Shown here: piece by piece, positions 12,001 through 14,737 of the stretch
Layout of the letters: each line of letters opens with the position of its first letter
Position numbering within the stretch: position 1 is the stretch's first letter
Assembly (NCBI GenBank): GCA_043809745.1
Contig: JBDROU010000068.1
Span: 1-45,458, forward strand
DNA: 45,458 nt
Reading direction: 5' to 3'
Source: JBDROU01 sp043809745 [NCBI: bacterium]
GTDB lineage: Bacteria; Elusimicrobiota; JBDRMW01
Made by a program: the position numbers and the translations under genes
The notes under the pieces: model-generated
Seen by the model: the letters and a program-made list of their open reading frames with translations, nothing else
What the model was told of the DNA's origin: nothing
Databases searched by the model: none

Positions 12001-12328
12001 CCGAACCGTTGCCGCCTTCAAGGGCTGTATCATTCATAACCTCTACCGGTTCATCCCAACTGTTGAAATCAAAATACCTGTATGAAAATGTGCCGTCGTT
12101 GTTGTAAAACACCCATATGCCCCAACCGTTCTGGACTATATTTCTTGCATAAGAATAATGTGTAAAACCGGTTCCTAAATCCGTAGCAGAATTTAGTTTT
12201 TGTAAATTTGCAGTTATGATCAAAATAGCAATAGCAAAGATAAAAAAACAAGAAATTATTCTCTTGCTGAGTTTGCGGTCTTCTATTATTGAATAGGCAT
12301 TTTTTATAAGACTTTTGTTAAATCCCAT
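1..12328 (-). CDS. Giant secreted Ig-like repeat surface protein (3' end outside window)
   Basis: The frame is open from an ATG at 12328 to the left edge: at least 4,109 codons, no stop seen. Residues about 24-42 form one hydrophobic segment after a basic N-terminus, so it is a signal peptide or anchor. Residues about 50-430 are non-repetitive and rich in W/Y/G, possibly a beta-propeller-like head (inference). Residues about 440-525 look like an IPT/TIG-type Ig domain (a G-x-G-F turn). The rest is about 29 Ig-like units. Each has an ISGTAxD-type opening, a YWNG/YWDG-W core, a closing RAxDxAGN motif and an FxYDxxxP linker. This is typical of cell-surface adhesins or matrix proteins. It starts 3 bp after the lipoprotein stop, so the two are almost certainly cotranscribed and coupled. 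The C-terminus, and so the anchoring or secretion system, is not visible. Family and surface location are confident; function is not known. Confidence 0.9.
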   Translation of the reverse strand, partial: MGFNKSLIKNAYSIIEDRKLSKRIISCFFIFAIAILIITANLQKLNSATDLGTGFTHYSYARNIVQNGWGIWVFYNNDGTFSYRYFDFNSWDEPVEVMNDTALEGGNGSVWYVASSSQVYVVCDPATYPSVQYDASYLYCRRGLLTSDGSITWQTSTTETRDLTKNDGKDIIQNPTYPTITYNSGDGGIWIAWGYREFNQINKSRTGVTRGTSFSNFASPTECPVGDDANLGADEGAIFPISASGDIGVLQMRVDTCNIYPLSTSFIWGAKREMTKVPIAGDPDYMLPGVASPDQDGRVFTAFCRDDNNLYYSERKEDGSDAGRKLINNVDTPWENISVALAGLDEQDDVYVVACDSSSIIRVFKVAYNGGDGYHTTISELASNKWAPRGGDKPNVIYQGLEPPKPLPVVYEYGTNIYFDYIVTSTYDPPGLDYIKDPQEETDPSSVGASFSGDVEFYGEGFQDQSFGNISAAFFLSGTTTPDPNISVSSATYHTASSGTITFSVSNNVAAGYKDIRLTNPDAQNTNVIISSFIITVPISGIIEPVSVNYSSGVAIINGTAGINPVFSPAETGVAQVRITLENDPNGGDDGYTFTGSGWTSADMWLNVAPTNPSSSTWQYTAWGAAYQEDVHEYKIEVRGKSSDQGIGPVTSDVQMTIDKKAPLVSFTQPAANSSQGTSFSAIAGTASDIDASGVNTIELFVADTRGTVETADDYTWTGSGWSAPGAINWFDSPGDTPVGEPDNVTPATFNLFNTDGEWPSFTNGGKYRIMIRATDDLVQMSTASATEREFYYDVSRPTVAFISPPNPLGPDVPNATWKNSLTTISGTISDNVVDNVIGKRYMYLKITEQGGSPLWNWHEKEITPSVSTAAWYIDVSTTNWQNGYWYHVEMYAKDAAGNQHGSEGSPVENGYFYYDEIDPDVAIVYPEHSEPSYSYGADSLATISGTSSDSHSGIDYVEYSLTYAADAYWNSDTETWYDPFPDTDKWNVAGTTTTIPYEIWLATGINFAAANGQEFSLKVRAIDVAGNVLQYSTTVQFKYDESAPQVDVVHPPSDGSTYVEKLSVISGTAKDYPLTGKQSGIPSSGVKIKIQRTSDDKWWKQATASWQSAVATNTANLSGLDWSLSFDEDAFFNTSSDTFKIWNWAFDNVTKPDLTYQNIGDSTTIVRQFNYESLKPSSTITVPSVEWADSGSYFNKSGNTLPTISGTAIDYPTTGGAGLWKVLIEVVDLGPNGVSGGGDDLWFNPITFQFDSYTILESTHDVLIDGLPWYRSIPVANYISSAGRKIRVRTRAVDNGLDENNDKLGNWEDASNKINDDVSDADSNARFFVIDTTAPVAVITYPFENTNELTTISGTANDANGFAGQGAGVTEVKVAYYSNTDTKFWDPGPKTFTLAGDPNSPPAGAYVPAELSGTDWYVTGSSVPSFNNDQTYQIYAKTKDKAQNVSSIPGSAAFGTARVQVTVPSPVPESAIKYPGVGTPHFKSAALTLITGTATTATTAQLRISYIDTGTTYYWDGDSWETGDTFVGVDTYVNPDWTFGMSAGEWNEGFLYKVESKAFFDATPEASPFEYREFVIDDTNPSGSPIYDISTSTNTLTTIYGTASDNSPGALNDTDPINYKIIRSVDAAEWKTATSTFVPAGTGSFLAASQDGPNWTYTDGDIGSDTPWVNGRKYKIKMYVKDKAENEPNFEKEFIYDVAKPTAAIVLPVADLFVSELNTISGTVADPDPDGGLSGYFASNSTSVYITIQNITTGGYYNGSDFTGSQSQWHSCTMYTSSWVFSPAGFNDLLASGSKYSMWTKAKDKANNSQTNFQVGLSSLTITVDKEGPLSGITSPTEGEKYTPAAVNAASISGTAQDKPDTNKADLLIDGIDVQMSFLSGGSTYYWNGSTWTLTVTTLTANGASWNFLAMPNATQWSYPGDQNFRVKVRARDDATLGDGTLNSSIGNWTGFRSFIVDNTAPLSGITVPSNSTVNALPTISGTANADLSGTDQVQVTIKRIANPADNYYWTGAVWDSDIFWLDTTEIAGGTEWYTTTVPSWVTDTIYRITSKVTDNAGNEEESPASFDVKFDTTTPQIYLQSPKGQFYNDAGQTLVTISGTASDPGVNPSTISQIEIFVVDISSNPDEYFEGSTFTATVNYVVTADTPNWTYTDGDLVWKDQRQYQVSARARDVAGNIIYSSSNTFKYDTSEPASGLIIPSTSYYKTIEQLSGTANDPYTVKSDIDYVEIAIQRVSGGKWWDGITDVDFDEDTAVYTKATYSGGNWTQDCSSVTWINGEEFTVVSRAIDRASNTQLPGDEYKFVYDNYVSTSLITLPVDNNSYSSSALATISGTATDNPGGGKLFSGIDTVEAVLKNQTLGSFWDGNYPGSFTSSTTLPSVWVAVNDTATWHIDLPNLNNNQSYRIWTRGNDEAGNENPDPDFTANAPVEFTYDSQDPVSLIIDPPDEGYKKVGFTTISGTASDGTGSSGIQEIRVNIKRSDNQYWNGSAWQGADPNYPFIAILSVDDPVTKTYTWYYTGAELSGAWSNNYQYTIYSKSLDYASNEETPAQINFIFDNSQPDSAVVLPAHNGFKNSLETISGTSNDPNTYRSTVESVFISIYNRTTTKYWNGSDFTTATTQYMNACVSTNPWTFTFNDNDWTNNVTYDICVKAVDVVGNVETTLSTNTFTFDTDEPLSLTILPADSADIPSLPTLSGTAYEETPGQLDVVQVCIKDNDNTGLYYDGEGFTSAEEVWLSSGIVNHVNIATWTYVVGDIWSAHVPPYTYTIKSRALDKAGNITAVVDREAGNTFNFTEPAPTSNVTSPAHNTYKNTLSWVQGNCSNASSIDVLITRIEGGTTPQYWINSSEQWSSTLTWNTGISPVGNSWTFTFSTDTWMVDGYRYNAKSRAHSPGEQVETEGAGNNYWIDKTKPTGGVELPQDDGYYNTLTLLSGTATDDSPGQVDYVNISINRLSDNNYWDGDSWEVGETYLGESEGVTGINPWQYSIAVESDIWTNDVEYTVNTKAVDKAVNAGTVQSGPSTFLYDIQKATAAIQQPIHNQFLRTLTTISGTAADFGSGDKLYQVKLRIFNNYTQKYWNGDYDSGTGRYQYEEYWNVVNSTSNWYYTHSNLVFSSSRTYTVVSKAVDKAGNQQSLFTISQSSVTFTYDTDPPISVITNIDQNGKYKPNDLNGTNAIVGTAVDPYSPYCADLDSVEVQLLYLDGGTSYYWDPDTDVFSNSIPSTTYAQAISTDNWHFPFDEADWVSDKNYKVRTRAYDKANIPKATVDGNVEEQSTYIDFIVDDSTPVSRVVLPQAGSYVSELPTISGTSNADLSGLDNITIRIYYVDGDTYYWTGSAWSSAAVSNLNCSKSGVTGTVTWEYPTGGDSPPQLTEGVNYYIRSAAVDLAGNSEGYPQVISFNYDNVDSTPVVVLPVTDEYYGGTGRTLATISGTSVDTHSGVSEVQISIKDGSNYWNGSSFIGVSTWVVAAATNPWEYTDTPNWDGNKVYVIYARALDKAGNLCNHTTTQFTYDVQFPTSTIQKPASSYLSSLETISGTAAENTTGNHSGLSKVQLSIEKSPGSNNYWNSGSEQFQVGSEIWIDASNVTPGANTANWYFTGSTPTWQNGVSYKVRAQAIDRANVIESPAQEHTFTYDNYGPTVDIVIPVEADRYSGLISISGTSNDTSGGTEDSEIAEVQLRIYSANVHYKYWNGISFSETDPNSAWNVATPSITWAVWYATYTPTIWGAVDQGNEYRVEARALDNAGNYTIVYSTITFIHDKKAPESLVQYPVDDSTIKGLTTISGTASDNGDGEGGVMLETQIAVRRNSDNYWWDLNAFSSDGAAVWNAVGGSASDWYYTSISTGNLTSGSSYYSTTKSRDNSNPSNWESPYHIRSSTFTFDNTPPVSDVIVPSTTYSKSMPVLSGTVTDATSGMDYVEVSIRRSGDSYWWDGDGTANWVSSGSPVYVHHSSLSGSTWTYTVPGSGDLIWNHNYTYTIKSRGVDTPGNVENASVKGGTAFTYDVIKPTSVVTRPTSGGYYNNTTNTLLTISGTATDSLAGVSLVRFSIKEVASGNWWKESASTFSATSEEFLDMTNSESNIWISTAPALQNGLQYLVKMKATDVAGN
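230..10690 (-). repeat. About 29 diverged Ig-like coding repeats
   Basis: The ISGTA-type motif recurs in one frame near plus-strand positions 229, 598, 963, 1338, 1710, 2029, 2401, 2784, 3168, 3519, 3870, 4228, 4578, 4946, 5321, 5682, 6023, 6379, 6761, 7157, 7522, 7847, 8260, 8704, 9120, 9489, 9846, 10270 and 10645. Mean spacing is about 372 bp (124 residues). Units are diverged at DNA level, with a conserved pattern rather than conserved sequence, so they are old duplications and not a recent tandem expansion. The array continues past the left edge. Confidence 0.85.
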
Positions 12329-12331
12329 AAT

Positions 12332-12868
12332 TTACCTGTTTTGCTCCCGATCAATTTTAGGTTTAGCAAGCAGATCCTGTCTGATCTTCATCAACTCCAC
12401 ATACAATCCCTTCAGCTCTCCCGGAAGATTCTCATCAAATAGAACTTTCTCTTCCCTGGTGGAAGTTATTAAAAACAGTTCCTCTTCAAGTTTAGGATTT
12501 CTCTTTCGCACCGGGTTAGCATTCCAGGATATTGATATTGCCTTTTGGGCCAGCTTCTTAAACTCAGACTCTTCAAATTCCATAACAGCCGGCTCCGTTT
12601 TTTTACCGCCGAATCTTTCGATTTTTGCCTCATTTGATTTAAGCGTTACTGTTTCGAAAGCTCCGGAATCAACATTTCTTCTGATGAGCTTTAGTTCTTT
12701 GACTTCCTCGGGCTTGGATGTTAGATTTACATACTGGATAACCGGCAAGTTCTTGTGAACGGCACAGCCGTTTATCAGCAAAAGCGCAAATGCAAATATA
12801 TATGCGCTGGCCTTAAAAACACCGCATGCAAACGCGCTTATCTCAGATCCCTTAACAGCCATACGCAT
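12332..12868 (-). CDS. Small putative lipoprotein, first gene of the giant-protein operon
   Basis: This gives 178 residues from the ATG at 12868 (a second ATG at 12862 is equally possible; neither has a strong Shine-Dalgarno site). A basic start is followed by a hydrophobic stretch ending in LLLINGC, a lipobox-like site with Cys at about residue 35. The mature part is hydrophilic, charged and probably helical at the end, and I recognise no domain. The frame stays open upstream to 13189, but that would run through the terminator and riboswitch, so I reject the longer form. The stop lies 3 bp before the giant gene's ATG. By position it could be an outer-membrane or periplasmic partner (export, anchoring or control) of the giant protein; this is inference. 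Confidence 0.72.
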   Translation of the reverse strand: MRMAVKGSEISAFACGVFKASAYIFAFALLLINGCAVHKNLPVIQYVNLTSKPEEVKELKLIRRNVDSGAFETVTLKSNEAKIERFGGKKTEPAVMEFEESEFKKLAQKAISISWNANPVRKRNPKLEEELFLITSTREEKVLFDENLPGELKGLYVELMKIRQDLLAKPKIDREQNR

Positions 12869-13042
12869 ATGTGTTCTTTCTCTAACTATAAAACAATCCT
12901 TAGCCTTGCATGCGCGCTCGCTAGCTACAAAACCTGCGCAAAATGTATTAGCTATCTTGAGTACATTAATAGCTCCGCACATATGCGCGCCTAATTTAGC
13001 AGCCGCACAACCTGCATTAGCTATGCTTAACACAACTCTTTT

Positions 13043-13104
13043 AAAATAAAAAACCGGGAGCTTAAGATACTTATAACACAATAAGTACATTAAACACCCG
13101 GTTC
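13043..13104 (-). terminator. Intrinsic terminator between GEMM riboswitch 1 and the lipoprotein gene
   Basis: In the minus-strand transcript, AACCGGG (13103-13097) pairs with CCCGGTT (13058-13052). Inside, TACTTAT pairs with ATAAGTA, with a short TGTGTT loop, and the hairpin is followed directly by TTTTTTATTTT. It sits about 50 nt downstream of the aptamer and upstream of the first gene, the layout of a transcription-attenuating riboswitch. I could not identify the competing antiterminator pairing. Confidence 0.85.
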
Positions 13105-13150
13105 TCTTGGCACGTATTACTGACGTATATTTACACATACCTTTTCCCTT

Positions 13151-13254
13151 CGGCAACCCGACTGCCATGCTTAGCCTTACGGCTAACAACCCGGCTAGAG
13201 TTTAGGCTCGTAGCTTTGCGTCGCCAGCTTTCGCTGACTTTGCTATTATCGGTT
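13151..13254 (-). promoter_or_regulatory. GEMM (cyclic-di-nucleotide) riboswitch 1
   Basis: The minus-strand RNA contains the GEMM-I landmarks in order: AGCAAA, then a stem GTCAGC/GCTGGC closed by a GAAA tetraloop, then GACGCAAAGC, GCCTAAA, a second stem-loop, and a terminal CGGGTTGCCG. This matches the published Vc2-type c-di-GMP-I aptamer. The base aligned with Vc2 G20 is A; the base aligned with C92 is C. A20 with C92 is the feature described for GEMM-Ib RNAs that bind 3',3'-cGAMP, though some A20 RNAs also bind c-di-GMP. It precedes the terminator at 13043-13104 and the lipoprotein/giant-protein operon. A TTGACA lies at 13327-13322 upstream, but I see no convincing -10 at proper spacing. 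Confidence 0.88.
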
Positions 13255-13359
13255 AACTCCAATAATATTAAATCTTTTGGTTTTTTACCTTCGTTATAAG
13301 CTTAACCCCCCTTTTTAATTTTGTCAACCCCTTTTTAGTCACGTAACCATTCTGTTACA

Positions 13360-13387
13360 GGGGACGTTGTTTACAGATTGACAGTTG
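13360..13387 (+). repeat. Left inverted terminal repeat of the RAYT element
   Basis: Begins GGGGACGTTGTTTACAGAT. It matches the reverse complement of 14423-14450 with one mismatch in 28 bases. Confidence 0.88.
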
Positions 13388-13416
13388 CGCACAAAATAAT
13401 ATACACTTGCTTTACC

Positions 13417-14418
13417 ATGCCAAGGAAACCACGCATAGATTTACCAGGATATGTCTATCATGTAATAACTAGAGGTATCGAAAAACGAAAAATTTTTATT
13501 GACTCTAAAGATTATCAGGAGTTTTTGAGGAGATTTGGACTGGTACTCGAAAATGATAGAGGTAAATGTTTTGCTTGGAGCCTTATGCCAAACCATATAC
13601 ATCTTCTCTTAAGAAGCGGGCACTTTGGTATTGCCCATATGATGAGAAGTCTGTTGACGGGATATGCGGTATATTTTAATTTAAGACATAAACGAGCTGG
13701 TCACCTATTCCAAAATAGATATAAAGCCACGCTGTGCAATCATGATGAGTATTTGCATGTGTTGGTTAGATATATACATTTAAATCCATTAAATAGCGGA
13801 TTAGTGAGGGATCTTGAAGAATTGAAACTATTTCAATGGTCAGGAGACAGTGTTTTGATGGACATACGAAAATATGAATGGCAGGATACTGAATCGGTGT
13901 TAGGACTGTTTGGCAAAACGACAGATGAAGGACGGAAAGGATATCGAAGGTTTATTGCAGAAGGACTTAATTCCAAAGAATCTTTAGAGGAAAGTGGATT
14001 AGTTATGGGTAAAAAGGAATTAGATGCATTCCTTAAGTTTAAAATTAATAAAGAAAAAGAAGAATCTGATAATCGGATTTTAGCCGGCGGTGATTTTGTT
14101 CGTGAAATCAAAAAACAAGTACTTGATGATCAACCTGTTGCGCGAACTCCTAAGAAAAAAATTGAAGACATTATAAGGATTATCACTGAAATGAACTCAC
14201 TTAATAAAAATATTTTCCAGAAAAAAACTCAAAACAGAAATGTTGTATTAACAAAATCAATTATAGCGTATTATGCTCACCATATTTGTGGATATTCTCT
14301 GACTGAAATTTGCAAGGAACTTAATACTGGTTTGAGTGGAATTTGCAGACTACTTGCACGAAATAATAAAAAAATAGAAAAGTTTCCATTTGCAGAAATT
14401 GAAAAAAGATTAAGTTAG
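13417..14418 (+). CDS. REP-associated tyrosine transposase (RAYT, Y1_Tnp / TnpA_REP-like)
   Basis: 333 residues from the ATG at 13417. The product then starts MPRKPRIDLPGYVYHV, the classic RAYT N-terminus; an upstream TTG at 13378 lies inside the terminal repeat and is unlikely. The catalytic HUH motif is in MPNHIHLLL, and the candidate nucleophile Tyr is in the VRYIHLNP segment. RAYTs are single-strand DNA transposases that mobilise or process REP-like palindromes. The C-terminal about 70 residues (around YYAHHICGYSLTEIC) look like a helix-turn-helix similar to DnaA domain IV, which some RAYTs carry. The gene looks intact. The only gene between the inverted repeats, it probably acts on those ends. 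Confidence 0.93.
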   Translation: MPRKPRIDLPGYVYHVITRGIEKRKIFIDSKDYQEFLRRFGLVLENDRGKCFAWSLMPNHIHLLLRSGHFGIAHMMRSLLTGYAVYFNLRHKRAGHLFQNRYKATLCNHDEYLHVLVRYIHLNPLNSGLVRDLEELKLFQWSGDSVLMDIRKYEWQDTESVLGLFGKTTDEGRKGYRRFIAEGLNSKESLEESGLVMGKKELDAFLKFKINKEKEESDNRILAGGDFVREIKKQVLDDQPVARTPKKKIEDIIRIITEMNSLNKNIFQKKTQNRNVVLTKSIIAYYAHHICGYSLTEICKELNTGLSGICRLLARNNKKIEKFPFAEIEKRLS

Positions 14419-14422
14419 TTTC

Positions 14423-14450
14423 CAACTGTCCATCTGTAAACAACGTCCCC
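14423..14450 (-). repeat. Right inverted terminal repeat of the RAYT element
   Basis: Reverse complement of the left end at 13360-13387 with one mismatch. It starts 4 bp after the transposase stop and abuts the 3' end of GEMM riboswitch 2. Confidence 0.88.
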
Positions 14451-14458
14451 CAAAAGAA

Positions 14459-14550
14459 AACCTCCGGCAGCCCAGCCTCCTGCGTTTGTAATGCGGGACT
14501 GTGGGCTTTGCGCCCCCCGGTATACCCGAGGTTTGCTCTTGTCGGAGATT
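14459..14550 (-). promoter_or_regulatory. GEMM-type riboswitch 2 (outer aptamer)
   Basis: Minus-strand RNA. A P1 helix of 8 bp joins AATCTCCG (14550-14543) and CGGAGGTT (14466-14459). Inside are GAGCAAACC, a CCTCGG/CCGGGG stem, GGCGCAAAGCCC, and GGCTGGGCTGCC, matching the GEMM-I order GCAAA / GACGCAAAGC / GGGTTGCC. The base aligned with Vc2 G20 is A, and C92 is kept. It departs from consensus in having a GTATA-type loop instead of GAAA and GGCGC instead of GACGC. P1 is followed at once by TTCTTTT, so a ligand-stabilised P1 could itself act as a weak terminator (inference). Only the RAYT element lies directly downstream. Confidence 0.75.
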
Positions 14551-14594
14551 TTCGTATAATCTTATTTTATTTATTTTATTATTTTTGCAGCTCC

Positions 14595-14624
14595 ATTCTA
14601 GCTCTTTAAACAAGCTGATGTCAA
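14595..14624 (-). promoter_or_regulatory. Sigma70-like promoter for GEMM riboswitch 2
   Basis: Reads TTGACA (14624-14619), 18 bp, TAGAAT (14600-14595) on the minus strand. The predicted start near 14588 gives an A-rich leader of about 38 nt before the aptamer. It is the best promoter in the locus and points toward the lipoprotein/giant-protein operon. Confidence 0.72.
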
Positions 14625-14676
14625 GTGTTTTCGGGCTGTTCTTAAATATCAAGAAAGCAATGATTAAAATACCTAA

Positions 14677-14706
14677 TTGACTTTATATTAGTAAAACAGT
14701 TAAAAT
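14677..14706 (+). promoter_or_regulatory. Promoter for the secreted glycosidase-like gene
   Basis: Reads TTGACT, 18 bp, TAAAAT, ending about 30 bp before the ATG. It is divergent from the riboswitch promoter, about 50 bp away. Confidence 0.55.
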
Positions 14707-14737
14707 CCATAAGTAAATAAAATTTATGAGGTTGATT

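Larger units (their letters stand above)
13360..14450 (+). mobile_element. RAYT/IS200-like element with 28-bp inverted termini
   Basis: This is a unit of about 1.09 kb bounded by near-perfect 28-bp inverted repeats that contains a single Y1 (HUH) transposase gene. No target-site duplication is visible. It lies exactly between two GEMM riboswitches that both point leftward; without it they would be only about 0.2 kb apart. Its transposase is read against the transcription of the interrupted leader. Confidence 0.8.

Noticed and set aside
12315-12758. 147-codon plus-strand frame
   Set aside because: Antisense shadow of the lipoprotein gene, with Ser/Phe-rich composition and no ribosome-binding site.
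12869-13189. N-terminal extension of the lipoprotein frame up to 13189
   Set aside because: It would be translated through the intrinsic terminator and into the GEMM aptamer, and it would bury the lipobox in mid-protein.
13261-13327. Second promoter directly before GEMM riboswitch 1
   Set aside because: TTGACA is present but no good -10 lies 16-18 bp away (TATAAC is 23 bp away), so it is not listed as a promoter.
14410-14652. 80-codon minus-strand frame
   Set aside because: It spans the RAYT end, the riboswitch and its promoter, and has no coding character.
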